Shown here piece by piece: positions 34,222-46,680 of a DNA stretch of 64,000 nucleotides. The stretch comes from Xiphophorus maculatus (taxonomy: Eukaryota; Chordata; Actinopteri; Cyprinodontiformes; Poeciliidae), in NCBI RefSeq assembly GCF_002775205.1, contig NC_036445.1, forward strand, positions 26,392,953 to 26,456,952, read 5' to 3'. Position 1 is the stretch's first letter. Every line of letters starts with the position of its first letter. Position numbers and translations under genes: made by a program. The notes below the pieces were generated by a model, which was not told the DNA's origin, searched no databases, and saw only the letters and a program-made list of their open reading frames with translations.

Positions 34222-34255
34222 AAACCCCGTTGAGATCCGGATCTCAACGGGGTTT
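34222..34255. repeat. Perfect 34-bp palindrome in the LINE 3' end
   Basis: AAACCCCGTTGAGATCC (34222-34238) is followed directly by its exact complement (34239-34255). 3' stem-loops of this kind are known to be recognised by reverse transcriptases of some LINE clades; that role here is inferred. Confidence 0.9.
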
Positions 34256-34290
34256 ACCTGGTTAAATAAAGGAAATAAAAAAAATTAATT

Positions 34291-34867
34291 AATTAAAAAA
34301 TATATATAGATATACATACATATATATTTAATGTTCAGTCTTGTTTTCCTTCACTCTAACTGCAGTTGGAAGTGAGACAAGAACACAACAGCTTCGGAGT
34401 TTTAGCCACATATATTATAGCCACGGACAGTAATGAAAGGCCTTTTCATACAGTCACATGAAATGCAGTTTTAATAAAACACAATGTACACAGATGCAGT
34501 CCTATGACCATACATTAGCTGGAGCCTAATTATTAAACCTAGAATACATCAAAGCATAGTTTAATTTTTTTTTTCTCGTTTTATGAAGCATCAAAATCAG
34601 TAGATGAGGTCAAACGAACAGCCTACAACACTTGCATGACAGAGATATGCACCGATATAAGGAGAGGACGTCTCAGAAAAAGACCGACAGCGTGAGGCAA
34701 AATGTCTCACTGAACAAAAAAAAAAAAGGTACAAAACTGAATTAATAAATAAATCAAATATATACCATATGAATGAAATTGCTATGAGGTGGCTAAGTTT
34801 ATGTTTGTCATTATTTTAATCTGTAATCTAATCTTTTATCTTAGTCTTGTATTACAACCATTTTTTT
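34291..34867. other. Non-coding between LINE and rspo2 3' end
   Basis: AT-rich sequence with an A-run near 34719. No gene recognised. Confidence 0.45.
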
Positions 34868-35891
34868 TTTATTATTATTATTATTTCTAAAACATTTAGA
34901 ATGGTGACTGACTCAATACTGAAAATACAGTAATAGGCTTTTATAATTAGATCAACTATGTACAAGTCTGTTGCCATGCTAGTTGAACAACTAAATCTTC
35001 TTATTTTCTTTAATTAACTGACACTATACAGATACAGCATTAAGCGGTCTGAACGTAAACAGTTTGTGCTGAGAATAAAATATTTCGCAACTATGCATTG
35101 GATTTTTTTCTTCTTCTTCTTCTTAATATTACTCTGGAAAATATACATAACATAAAAGGCCACACATGGGAAAACTCTGTTTCCATTTAGAGGGAAGGAA
35201 GTTTTGCTTTGACATAAATATATGAACAAAAAAAACAACAACCAGTCTCTCTTGTTTCAAGATGCCTTTTTCTTCTTCTTCTTCTTCTTCTTCTTCTTCA
35301 GTCCATTAGCATCATTTGCTACAACCGAACTTTCTCTGCTTCTTCATCCTGGATGGACTTTAGTCACATCCGCTCCCTCTGGTGCAGTTCAGCTCGCCAA
35401 CTCCCCCCCAACTCCTTCCTCCTATTTACCTGCCGCCCTTCTGGCTCTCCCGCCCTCTGAGTTCTCCTCCGTCTTCCATCGCCCCCGCGTTGTTCGTTAA
35501 TGATGGGAAGTGAGTTCAGTTCTGTCAACTGTGAAGGTCCGCAAGGCGAAAAGAAAAGGGGGGGGGGAATGGCGCTGGGAGAAAGTAGAGTCACCTTAGC
35601 CGGTCGCAGCAACGGGAGGGGCGGTGGCGGGAAAGCAGCGGGAGGCAGAGCGTGTACAGGTACTGATATCTCGCTTTGTACGGCACGTGTTTCTTGGGGT
35701 GTGGGGTCGTCGGTGGGGTAAGGGGGCGGTGTTTGCGTCCTGGTGGGCAGAGAGAAGGAGGAATGGGAGGTCAGTGGGGAGGAGGGCAGCTGGAGGGGGT
35801 GTGGTGGGTGAAAGTTGTCAGTCAGAGTATGGGTGCAGCGGCGGCTAGCAGCTTTGCGTTGGTTTCTGTGTTCACTGGGAGGTTTCAGTCC
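34868..35891 (-). other. rspo2: Probable rspo2 3' UTR
   Basis: Downstream of the rspo2 stop on the minus strand. The first reverse AATAAA (TTTATT on +) I see is near 34868-34873, which would give about 1 kb of UTR. Contains (CTT)n at 35270-35299 and a purine-rich block at 35480-35870. The extent is inferred from this single signal and is uncertain. Confidence 0.35.
35270..35299. repeat. (CTT)10 microsatellite
   Basis: About ten CTT units, in the presumed rspo2 3' UTR. Confidence 0.9.
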
Positions 35892-36007
35892 TTACTGGCT
35901 GGAGCGCGCAGAGGCCAAGTGGTCGCTGTGCTGGTTCTGGGCCCGAAACCGCAGCCTCTGCTTGTTCTTCTTCTTTGGCTCTTTGGATCGGTGCTTCCCT
36001 GAATTAC
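35892..36007 (-). CDS. rspo2: R-spondin 2, last coding exon
   Basis: Read on the minus strand, a GT-rich tract and TTTTATGCAG acceptor (AG at 36009-36008) precede an open exon of 116 nt. The first two bases (GT) complete a split Gly codon, so the intron is phase 1. It matches the CPG|G junction after the thrombospondin domain of R-spondins. The 37 residues form a basic tail (GKHRSKEPKKKNKQRLRF) ending RAQNQHSDHLASARSSQ, then TAA. From memory, vertebrate RSPO2 ends with a similar basic tail and RAQEQHSVFLATDR. R-spondins are secreted Wnt potentiators that bind LGR4-6 and RNF43/ZNRF3; the basic tail binds heparan sulfate. The signal peptide, furin-like and thrombospondin exons were not found in the window and should lie beyond 64 kb or were missed. 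Confidence 0.88.
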
Positions 36008-36009
36008 CT

Positions 36010-36034
36010 GCATAAAACACACACACACACACAA
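36010..36034. repeat. (AC)n beside the rspo2 acceptor
   Basis: An (AC)n run at about 36018-36033 lies immediately upstream (in gene sense) of the last rspo2 exon. In gene sense it reads (GT)n and replaces a normal pyrimidine tract: only TTTTATGCAG separates it from the exon. Confidence 0.8.
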
Positions 36035-39000
36035 CAACAAAAGATTAATTCAATTTTTAATGTGATTCTTCACTGGAGCACAGTCTGATTTGTTCGCCTG
36101 CAGGATTTATGTGATAGACTAACACGAAACAGTACATTGATTGATTGGTGTGAGACAGTGCATATTAATGAATGTACAACGTTGTTTAGCAAAAATGCTC
36201 ATTTCCGTCCGCAGTCCCATAAAGCAAACGGCGCAAAATAAAAACACTCATACGATTTCATACATAAAAATAAGAAATACAGTGAAAACAAGAAAAGTCA
36301 GGAAAAAAAAGCCTTTTTTTCCGTTTACAAAACCATGTCTGTTACAAAAATAACTATAAACACAAAAAAATTCCTCATAAACGCCTGACTGTAAAATTGT
36401 TCAACACATTGTTTAATGAATAAAAATGTGAAAATGGCAGACTTTAGCCAGTTCTATCATAATATCTTAGAAGATTCTGTATGAAATGACTGGTTCTGTT
36501 GGATCGACCGGTGAACGAAAGCAGTAAGAAATCCTGCTTTCAGTTCACAAATGACGCAGAACACAAACGGAAAAATGTGCTCAGGTCGGATGAAATCGAA
36601 ACTTTAGTTTTTGGCTTAGATGCTAGATGCTGCATTCTGTGAATCCCCAAAAGCTAAACATGATAGTAGTGCGAATGTGTTACTTCTGCAAGGATAAGAA
36701 AGACAGTCAAAATTGTTGGGTAGATGCACAAAGCCAACAACAGAAAGAGGATTTCAATATATGGAGGTTTACTTGTTAAAACTTTTAGCACAACTGAAAT
36801 ACAACGGAAACGATTAGCAAGGACAGCACAGTGGTACACTGAGCCTGGTACGTTGCTACACAATGGACACATTGGGACTGGAGCTGCTGCTTAAAATGAA
36901 AGTTTATGGACACACCATTTGGTGACTGGATTTGGCAGATATTCAATTTGACATTGTACCTGCAACCCACCCAAATTCTATGTTTGTATTTGAGGATGTG
37001 GAAGCTTTCTTAAACGACTCTACACAGATTGACTTTGTCTTCAAATGTGAGAAAGAAAAAGTTCCAGTTTTTCTTTTTTTATTTAAATTGAATGTTTTGG
37101 GCGTTTGTTTTATTAATTTTTTTGTAGATCTCTGGAGAAGTGTAAAAGAATAGGCCTTGGTTAGTGAAACATGAATAATTCATATTTAAAGTAATCAATT
37201 AGACTGACTTTGGGCTTTCAGGGAGCTACCACCAATTTGACGATGCTTCATCCTGTCAGCAATGGGGATCAGCTCGCCTCACTTCTCTGCATTTCTTTCT
37301 GTCTTGCATTTCAGTTTTAGAGAAATGTCTGTTTAGCCTGACACATTTGGACGCTACGAGAACAGACAGGGAAGATATAAGTGTGGGATGTTGCATAACT
37401 CCTTTTCAAAGTTTTGGAAAGGTCCCCCTGCCCAAGGGTAATCCGTCCAAGGTTTCACTGAAAAGGGCAAAGCACCCTGGGAAAATTCTGCTTGCGTGTT
37501 GGAGGCTGCGCGCCCACTGCTCTCTCTGGGACGGTGAAAACTTTGGCTACCGAACCACAAGGCAACAATTTGACTGCCAAGGCCACAAATAAGATAACGA
37601 GGTGTGTGTGGGGGGGCAAGGTTGTTGGGGGGCGACTGTGAGGGAATTTGAGGGAGAAAAATCTCTAAGTGGCGTGGGGAAGGCGGCGCGAGGCTTGGAT
37701 GATGAGACGGTATCTGGATCTGGATCTGGAACGCGGCAGAACAAGCCGCGCTACGGTTCGTCGACGGGGTGAAGAGCGGGAAAGCGCTGCAGGAACTGCA
37801 ATTCTCGCATGCAGAGACCCAGTGCCGGGTCCTACTACTGCACTTGTTCGGGCTTCGGTATTTCTCACACAGAATGTAGGTAACGGTGTGTGAAATGTGG
37901 CATTATGGCTAATTGCCTCCTTACATGCCGGGCCCCCGTGGCTTCCCCCCTCCTACAGAAGACCTGTTTCTCATTGTCCGCACCGCGCTGTGAGGTACAT
38001 TTTCAAAAATATTCACTCTTTAAACTGATGCACATGAGAAAGCGAGAGATATTGCTTCGCGAGTAGGGTCTCCGAGCTATTTCCTGCAATTAACCCAATC
38101 TTGTTAATCTTGTTTTTCTTTTTTTCCCTCTTCTTCTTTTTCTTGTTGCTTTTTGTTGATCTATACTGTAGCAGTGAAGCTTCCCGCACACAGTTCTAGG
38201 GAAAAAAATTGGCCTTTGAATTCTATCTTTTCCATCTCACTCTCATGCCCTTAAACTTAAAAAAAAAAAAAAAAAGATTATTAGGGGACTTTGTACACTT
38301 GCTGATTCCACTTTAGATTTTTCTGTGTGAATTACTGTACAATAATGTTTATTGTAGCCAATCTGAAGCTCAAAGGCATTCTGGTGTATATGTTCATGTT
38401 CCTAATTGCTCTGTAGAAGTCATTTTCATCCAAAAACAGTGTTGCTAGGTGCCAGATAAACATGTTTTGTTTTTTCTCTTTTTTTTCCAGCTCGACATGA
38501 ACTACACTTGATGGCAATACAGTGTGTGGTGCAGCATTAGACTATCTCTAAGCTCTCGCGGGCCGTTCTTTGTATGCAAGACGGCGTTAAAAAGCGAGAA
38601 GGCCCACGCTTACGGCAAATGCCTGGAAATAAGAGCGAAGTAGTTCCCCTAAGATTCTTTGCGAATGGGCTGGACGATTGCAAAGCAATCCAGAGAAAAT
38701 GCACATTAAGACATTAAGACAGGAAGGAAAGTTTGAACTTTAGGTGCACGAGGGGGAAATGAGTTGGTGACTGGAACAGGAAGGTTTTCGGTTTGCCCGG
38801 CCCTGACGGGCCAGTCGTGAACTCGAGGATCGGATTTTCTCCAAACTGTATCCGCTGCACTGACAACAATCACTCAATGGTGAAAAGGGTGCGATGTTTG
38901 CAACTTCCAGTGTCAAAAGTCAGAGGAAGCATCGCGAGGTCAGAAACTATTCACAGGAAACAGCACTGTATGTTTGGTCGCACTGAGCAATACATGAATT

Positions 39001-39270
39001 AATCGCACGGTAAATTAAAACGAGCACAATCATTTCCATTTGCATGATTTATTGTTTTTCTTTTTTCTCTCTTTTTCTACCAAAAGCTGGATGACAGAAG
39101 TCTTCAGTCTGGTGCCTTGGTCTCTACTAGTCCCCTTATTTTTTTTTTTTTTTGAAGGACAATTTTGTTTACAATGACTTCATGATTTATGTTATTTGTC
39201 GCTTCTCTTGCTTTGTTAATTTATTTTGGATATTTCAAATGTCTTCCAGTTCCAGTGTTAAATGTTCATT
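36035..39270 (-). other. Presumed rspo2 intron, no other exon seen
   Basis: A Tc1 terminal fragment at about 36085-36135 (TTATGTGATAGACTAACAC). GC-richer sequence at 37370-37900 has overlapping open frames on both strands but no domain and no splice-flanked exon matching R-spondin. A-run near 38259. Treated as intron because the next upstream rspo2 exon was not found. Confidence 0.4.
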
Positions 39271-39279
39271 AGAAAGAAT

Positions 39280-39440
39280 AACGTTCTTGCATTATTATGC
39301 CATCACCACCATATTACTTGAAAATGGTCTCAAAACTGCAGTATTATCGTTTATCGCGATAACTTCTGGGGCAATTTATTGTCCAGCAAAATTTGTTACC
39401 GTGACTGTCTTACCCAACACATGTCTGCGGTTCGTTCAGG
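39280..39440 (+). repeat. Interspersed repeat, + copy of an inverted pair
   Basis: Contains TTATCGTTTATCGCGATAAC and CAGCAAAATTTGTTA. The reverse complement of 62930-63020 matches it closely (CTCAAAAYTG.C...TATTATC.TTTATCGCGATA...GCAAAATTTGTTA). A member of a common fish repeat with TTTATCGC words, probably a DNA element. An overlapping 171-codon frame (39152-39667) is not considered a gene. Confidence 0.65.
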
Positions 39441-42300
39441 CTGCGAGAGAAAACGAGTCTTGCAGCAGATATTACAGGCAGCCCAGACGAAGTACAGCAA
39501 AGTTGCTCTGTTCGATCCTCTTCAGGTTTAAAACTGTGTCCGATGAGAAACATGTAGGATTTGGGAATGTTAGAAGACACTATATTCTCAACAATATTCA
39601 AAAGAGGCCGCTGTTTTTTGTAAGGTCAGCCACCATTTCCACGCCAGCCGCTAAAGCAAGATGGTGAAGGCGTTTTAAAAAAAAAAAAAAAAAAAGTTTC
39701 AACAAGTAGTTTTTGTTGGAACTAGTTTTCAAATCTGCAGGCCAAAGCTTTACAGACACTGATAAATCATAAAAAATATGATTAAAAAAAAAAAAATCTC
39801 TAGTTGAAACAAAATACCCAGCATTGTTCTCTCGTGGTTTAATTTAAAACCTTAACGTTTATGAGCTTTAACTCTATTCTGAAATCTTAAAACCAATAAC
39901 GATGATCTATTTCAGGTATTTCAATGCTGAATTTATTATGCGTGTTTCATACAACATGCGTAATATAATGGAAAGGTTTTAGGCAGGTAGAAACCTAAGA
40001 TTGCGTCTCGGTTGAGACACAGTGAACAGCTGAAAAGGCAGAGTGGGAATCCTAATGCCACAGTGAAGAACAGCCACTCTGTTACCAACGTGAGGCTGGG
40101 GAAACCGGGTCACCATCGCGAGATTTAGCATAAAAACCAGATGCGAGGCAGTTAATTAGGTGGATGAAGTTTTCAAAGTTGTCGGGTCTCAAGATGTGCG
40201 TGCGGTTCGAGCCAGAAATGGGCAATACTGAGGGTGGTAAACACTGCAGTCTTATCAGACGGCCAGCATTTTCATCAGCTCAGGACTGGCAAAAAGGACT
40301 GGGATTCTGGGACACCCATCCACCGTCTGGACAAGTCTGAACCGAAGTGCTGTTCTGAGAAGAATTTGCCACAACAACAACAACAAAAAAAACTATCTCT
40401 GATATGGAAACAGCAAAAAGTCTAAATTAAACGCAAAAAACATAAGAATTGGGATTTAAAAAAAAATGGTAACAGGTGCATCACAATGTGACATACTTGT
40501 CTGAAACACAGGGGCAGTTTTTCACTGAAGGACCCGGTGCTACTAGTCCGCTGACGCATTTCCAAGACTGGATGTGGAGATTTGGTCCAGAATACCAAGA
40601 AATACAGGCAGGTATTTCTTATCCACCATGCAGCGCTATTAAAAGCGGAACAAAAAGGGAAAAAATAAGAATTCAAAATTTACACCGACGTTAATAAGAG
40701 CCATATTCACTCGCAGAGAAGAACAGCAAGTCCTAGAAGTGATGGTTTGGCCCACACAGAGGCCTGATCTCAGCATCACTGCATCTGTCTGTGATTACGC
40801 GGAAGGATCTGAGGAAACCTACATCAACTAAAGATCTGTGGTTAGTTCTTTAAGATGTTTGAAACAACTTACCAGCCAACCAATTAAAGTCTCTGCAAGT
40901 GTACACTGAAGGATTAGTAAGTAGTTCAAAGTCACGCCAAACACGGTTTTCAGGTTTCTCGTCTAAACTGCATTTTTCTTTCAAGGCTTCATCCGGTTCT
41001 TTGTCTGCAGTCTTTCCTCTGCTGTCTTTTTTTTTAAATTTTATTTTATTTTTTTTACGTTTTTCTGCTTTTGTGCTAAACTCTTCCCTGAGCTTTGGAG
41101 AGTTATACCCATTTCGTACTGCACTCAGTCGACAAGTCGTGACTTTTATGAGCCAACACATCCTCAGCAGAGGCTGATTTCTTCCAATTATATTCCTTCC
41201 TCAACAGGCTCGTCGTTATAAATCAAGCCTCGGGTCGGGCTCCGGCAAAAAAAAAAGAAAAAAGAAAAAATTAACCGATGTCACTTCATAAACTCACCTC
41301 AGCGAGAATCATACTTCACCGAACCCAGTCTCGGTGTTGACAGCTAGAGGGCAACCAATCCCCACAGAAGACCCCCTTCCCCTCTCGCGTCGGACGCAGA
41401 CCCGGTTAGATTGTCCATCACATCCGCCCTGTGAACTCCCATTTAGCCTTTTCCTCGGGGGCACCACACACTCTGAGCACTGAGCTTTCATCATCTTATA
41501 TTTACAACCGATGTAATCACTTAAGCTGATTACCGGGGTTCATAGGGGAAACAGTTTAATTTCCCTCAATTGCTTTCAAAACCAAGAACAAATTCATAAA
41601 TCGTGAGTATGCGGAGATAATTTCGTCTTGGAAGGCTCGGCGGGTTTCAAATCATTGTCTGTCTTTGTTTTTTCTTTGTTTCCTTTTTTTTTGCGCCATA
41701 ACTGGCACCACTCTGGACGGAACGAGAGGACTGCGGCTTTTATAAGTAAATCACAATCCATCTTTACGGTTTCTTTCCGCTCTGCTTGCATTTACTATCG
41801 CTCCGACGAAACCACAGTTTTGCCAATGTTTGCTCGTCGTTCGGAGAGCCCTCCCCTCGCCGGCTTGGAGTTTGTCTAATTTGGAAATGAGACATAAATC
41901 AAAGAAGCAAACAAAAGTCTCCGGAGCAAATCAAAATGTTGTTCTTTTCTTTTTAATTTCTGAATCAGAGTAAAGGTCTGCGGTGGCATGTTTCCCCTCC
42001 ACCCCCTCCCACTGTCAGAGCAGACATTTTCTTGTAGGAAATACTGTATTTATGCAGCTCAGTGAAAAAGCACTTCCCTTACTAAAGTTTTTTTTCTTGC
42101 AGTTTTTTCAACGAGGAAAAACTGATGTCTCCCTTAATGTAAAACCTGCTTTTGCCACTCATGGCGCCACCAACTGGGCCAAAGCCAGAATTCAGTGTGG
42201 AGGAATATTAGTCCTCTCTTCTTGGCAGAATTGTTTTTATTTCATCTACAACAGATGGGCTTTCAAATATGAATCGCTCGTGTAAGGTCATGCCCCGACC
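39441..42300 (-). other. Presumed rspo2 intron, no exon seen
   Basis: A-runs at 39678-39694 and 39783-39797, a Tc1-style fragment possible near 40200-40800 but too decayed to assign. No R-spondin motif on the minus strand and no other recognised gene. Confidence 0.35.
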
Positions 42301-42359
42301 CCTGGATCAGATTTGGGACTTTAACTAGGCCCCGACAAAACCTCAACTTTGTTTTTTTT

Positions 42360-42970
42360 TTTTTTTCCTGTCAGCCTTTGATAACTGGATTTGCTGGGGT
42401 GTTTTGGATCGTTGTCCTGCTACATAACCGATGGTCGAACGTTTGCTGCCGGATTTTCCGGAAGAGAGCAGCACTCACTGTTGCATCAACACGTATCGAC
42501 GCAGATTGGAATTACAAAAATAAATTTGCTGAATGGAAACACGTCAATTAAAAAAAAAAAGAAGGTATAACTGCAGCGGAAACCCGAGTCACGTGATCGA
42601 CAACTGGTGGAAAAGACAAAGACGACAACAGGAAGTGGCTGGTAGGATGATGGGCGCGACATGTTCTTGAATGATTTACCAAACAAACTTTTTCACGTGC
42701 GATCTTAATTGTGGTTCTTATTTAACAAGAAGTACCGTTGACTTTTGTGGAATATCGACAAAATTTTACACGTGTTTTGTGCTCGAAACGCTGCTAGCGA
42801 CGACAACTGATCTACATCCTGACCCTGCAAATCCGTCCAGGCTGTCACACTGCCACCACCATGTTTGATCATTGGATTAATGCTCTTTTTCTGAACTCCC
42901 TTGATAATTTGATGCCAAGGGTAACAGAATGTGTCAAAACCTTTCCATTTTTCCACAATAGAATGAAGGC
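42360..42970 (-). mobile_element. Decayed Tc1 element, minus strand
   Basis: GGGGTGTTTTGGATCGTTGT at about 42397, CACTGCCACCACCATGTTTG near 42847 and a GTGTCAAAACCTTTCCATTT tail near 42930 are reverse complements of the middle and 3' parts of a Tc1 transposon. The parts between are rearranged; limits approximate. Confidence 0.55.
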
Positions 42971-43084
42971 CTTGTTACAAGGCAAACACGACCTTCATTT
43001 TTGCCTTGCGGTGCCTTGTGGAAGCCATTTTTGCCCAATCTCTTTCTTATTGTAGAATAATAAACACTGATCTTAACAGAGGCA

Positions 43085-43790
43085 GGTGATTCTTGGAACT
43101 TTAGTCTTGTGCTTTCCTTTATTTTAGGATTTTTCAGGCTTTCACATTCAGCTCATTCTTTGGCTTTAATATTCCTTGTGGCTTTGTTCTATACGTCAGT
43201 ATTTTATATAAATTTCTATCCTGCTCTGAGTTGCAGTGTGTAGTAACGGTTAATCGATCTTAGTTCCTAATTTCCTGTGTCTTTGTTGGCTCTGGGGTCA
43301 CAACCTGTAGAATGGTAAATGTCCTGTGCTTCTCTGGGCCTTTTTCTAGACTGTCAGACCACCAAGGCAAAGTGGATGAAGTATTTTGCCCCAAGGACAC
43401 AACGTTTGGGGCGGTTACAGGACAAAACTGTTGTTGTCGCTCCTGACTGCACCCATTTCTCTGTAGTCCTTATTGTAATTCTGCTATCAGTGTTCGTGTT
43501 CCCAGGTCTACCCAGGTACTTCCTCCTCAGACCCTCCCCGACGTCACCCATCTCCTCCTGGACTCTTTCCAGTAATCAAGCTTCCCCGCATGAATCCTAC
43601 ATGCTTTTCTCATTCAGTGTCGGATCATTCTGTTATTCCCACTGGCATGTTTCCCCCGGGTTGCTCTCGTGGTGTTTCGGATCGCTCTGGACTTTTGTTT
43701 TTTGAGTGTTTTTGCCTCCTGTCTGCACTAATGGGTCCAGCTCTTCACCGTTTTATGACAAAGCGATGTGTGATCCTCTAGATGAGTCAT
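43085..43790. repeat. Probable decayed retroelement
   Basis: T-rich sequence with TTTAGTCTTG/TTAGTTCC words resembling 9830-10345. A 128-codon open frame (43319-43705) has no domain. Classification not possible by eye. Confidence 0.3.
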
Positions 43791-46680
43791 AATGTTGCTC
43801 TTGAAGTCATTTTTGGTAGGATGGCCTGGGAAGGTTCACTACTTTTCCGTGGTTTTCCATTTGTTATTGAGTCCTAAAACCTTTGAAAAGGCTTTGCAAC
43901 CCGTTCCGGATTGACAGATGACAATAACCTTATTTCTCGTCTGCTGTTGAATTTCTTTTGATCAGGGCATGGTGTGACGCGTTAGACAGCTTGTGACCTA
44001 CTTGCTGTTGTCAGACAGGTTCTGTTCAGCTAATTTCTTGATTCTCTGAATCAGGTCAGGGTGTGGCAAACAAATGGGACAATTTTTATTTTTATTTTTT
44101 TTTTTTTACAAAGACCCAAGGTTGGTTTGGAAAGCTTGTTTTCTCTCTTGTAAAATGAAATGATCATTTAAGGACTGCTTTTCTCAGGTTGTCTTTGTCT
44201 GATGATCAAATATAGACATACAGATGATTGGAAACAGATGTGACTAAGACCAAAATCTAGAAGACAAAAAAAACCCCCACACTGTCTCTGTGTGTGTGTG
44301 TGAGTTTGAGACACATAGCCTACAAGCGAGTGAGTGTAATCTTCGGCATCACCTCTGTGAGCTTGAGAAATACTTAGTGTCATTTCCAATCTTTCCAGTT
44401 GTAATACCCATGTGAAAAGAAATGGTAAACCTCCCCGCGCTCACCGTGATGGAGTAACCTCTCAGAACCGGTCCACCAAACCTTCTTTTCTCTTTCACAT
44501 TTCTTTTTCTCTCCTCTCCGTGTTGCTCTGATGCTTTTCGAGGTGCTCAGCAATAAGTGAAATGTGTGCCTGCTGGAGATCCCGCTAAGAGTTAAGCAGC
44601 CTAAGGCGTATCATGTTATTACGCTCGGACGCCAGAATTATATCTCCTTGTGGAATGGCAGTGTGACTGCTTGTCCGACTGATGCACTGAAAGATAATCA
44701 GTCAAATCCATATCCAGAGGAAAGGAAGCCGAAGCCAAAGCTCCCTTCGTCTGGGTCAAAAGCAATATCTTTGTTTTTTTGGAAAAAGGGACCAAATTCA
44801 AGAAAATGTGTCAGCGTTGCATTCCAATAAAAATGTGACTTTTGTTTACTTTGTCACTAAACCGGGTCTTCTGAGATTTCTCGGCTCGAAAAGAAAAATA
44901 ACTCTTCTTCTTCAACCCGCATCCTTAAATTCCTGCCTAATCGCTGAAACCGTGACCCCCAAGGAAAATAAAAAAATGTTTAAAAAAAGGAGCGAAGCGT
45001 CTTGAGCGTTGGCATGAGCCGAGTGCCGTCGTTCGCTAACGCTCTGGTGACAGCGCAGGAATTGAAAGGCCTAATCTTATCTCCTTTTGCCTTGCGGCTT
45101 GAGGAAAATCAATGGCTGACCTCGAGAAGGCATTAAGACGTACGGTAAATGGGATCGTTTGCCGCTGAAAACGCGCCCCTCGCTCTCCTGTTACTCAATC
45201 CCTCCGTCCGACGGCAGGCGGTCCACAACCCCCCCCCCCCTCCCCCTCCCCGTCTGAGGACATGGAGGGGACACGGGAGGTCGAGGCAGCGACGACAATG
45301 ACATCCACGCCGTTTTGGAAGAGAGATTCCTCAGGACTCACGGTAGGTAGGGCCGGAGTCTTTTTTGGCTCCTTGTCTCTTTCACAAACAGGCCAAAGCG
45401 GAGGCCATTATTTGTGAGGGAAGGAGAAAACTACTGGCGCCAGCGAGATTTGATTTCAGCGGCAGGAATTGGATTAGCAGCCATTAAGGGCCTCCTCACA
45501 CATACATTTATAATGCTGTGAAGGGGGAAAGATCTGCAGCCAGCCAGTACTCTCCTCAGTCACCCACTGACAACCCCTTCTGTCTGGGAAAAGGTTACGG
45601 ACGCTGACACTGCCCTGTATTACTGTTCAACTTAGTTTTGCAGCTGATTTATAGGTGGGACTGAATGATACGACCTTAACTGACCCATAGTTCATTAAGG
45701 CGCAGGCCAGAGGGAGAAGCCAAAGCTTATAATGGGGCTTTGTGCCGTAACTCCACGTGCGGTGGAAGGGCTTTAGAAGGGCTATATGACATTTGTTCAG
45801 GCGGAGAACTCGACACTAGTGAAAATACACGTTAAAATGCAAAGAAATGTTCGGCGAACGCGGGTGCAGAGGGGGGGAAAACGCCTGGTACTGGATGGAA
45901 ACTGAAGGGGCAGATGTGCAGACGAGAAGGAACAACAATTACAAGAAGCTCATCTTGCTAGCCGTCTGACAGGAGGTTCTCTGCATAGCGTCACTTAGCA
46001 CTAACAGGGTTACTCTGGATGACACATTTTCGCTCAAATGTTTTCAGTCTGTCCTCCGGTTTCTCCCCCCCTCCCCCGGTGCTTCTGCTTACTATCACTG
46101 TGCCACTGGGTGCGAATGATTTAAAGCATACGCATTCCGAGTTTCAAAAACCTGCTGTTGAGAGAGAGGCCTGGTCGTTATTTTCTCATCTGTGACTGGT
46201 TCTGGACTTGCCAGGAGATTTAAGAACGCAGGTTAGCTCACTCTTCGGCTCCTTGACACCTCGTTGCAGTGACTGTGAGTAAAAGCGAAAGCCCAACTCG
46301 AAAGCCTCGAAGAGGAGGAATCCTTTCAAAACACGCGTGACTGACATGGTGATTAATGTTCGGATGGCGAGTGGTGAAAAGGCCATTTTTCTCCCTCTGG
46401 AAGTGGTTCTTTAGCAGCAAGACGCATCCAGAGCCTGTCTAAAAAGGGTACGGTAGAGTTGATGCCCCAGAGCGGGGACGCTCTTTTCCATTAGACCACA
46501 TCGGGTTTAGAGTCACACTCTCCGCGATTTTCACAATCCGGCAAGTGTTCAAAAGTTGCCGTGTGTTGCTTAGGTTACGAGAGGTCATCAGGCTCTCTCA
46601 GGGTTTGACCTTCTGTCAAAAGCTCAAACCTTTTGACAGGAGTTTTGAGCGTACACGTGTACACAAACCTCCAACCTTGG
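43791..46680 (-). other. Presumed rspo2 intron; candidate conserved non-coding elements
   Basis: Low-repeat stretches at 44560-44710, 45000-45150 and 45440-45790 have even composition and AT-hook/homeodomain-like words (GGATTAGCAGCCATTAAGGG, TTTATAATGCTGTGA). A C-run lies at 45229-45240. No exon recognised. Conservation must be tested. Confidence 0.3.

Larger units (their letters stand above)
32577..34290 (+). mobile_element. 5'-truncated L2-like LINE with broken reverse transcriptase
   Basis: Starts inside the reverse transcriptase at NYRPISKLCILAK (32577 on) and continues in a 196-codon open frame (32669-33259). The FIDLSKAFDT block keeps the first catalytic aspartate (residue 40) and GVPQGSVLGPLL is at residues 96-107. 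The YADD box reads YAND (residues 127-130, 33047-33058), so one catalytic aspartate is lost. Later parts are frameshifted (33334-33561, 33467-33796). The 3' end carries a hairpin and a GGTTAAATAAAGGAAATAAA tail typical of L2-clade LINEs. It is interrupted by a MITE at 33707-33929. It cannot encode an active enzyme. Confidence 0.88.

Noticed and set aside
35222..35500. 92-codon open frame with a poly-Phe run
   Set aside because: Also produced by a (CTT)n tract, and lies antisense to the presumed rspo2 3' UTR.
35500..36015. Several + strand frames of 66-108 codons
   Set aside because: Antisense shadows of the rspo2 terminal exon and its purine-rich 3' UTR.
37347..37893. GC-rich block with overlapping frames, considered as a missing rspo2 exon
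   Set aside because: No cysteine pattern of furin-like or thrombospondin domains on the minus strand, and no matching acceptor/donor pair in phase 1.
39152..39667. 171-codon frame sharing NGLK...LSFIAI with a minus frame at 62873-63091
   Set aside because: The similarity is explained by both frames crossing copies of one interspersed repeat; it is not evidence of a protein family.
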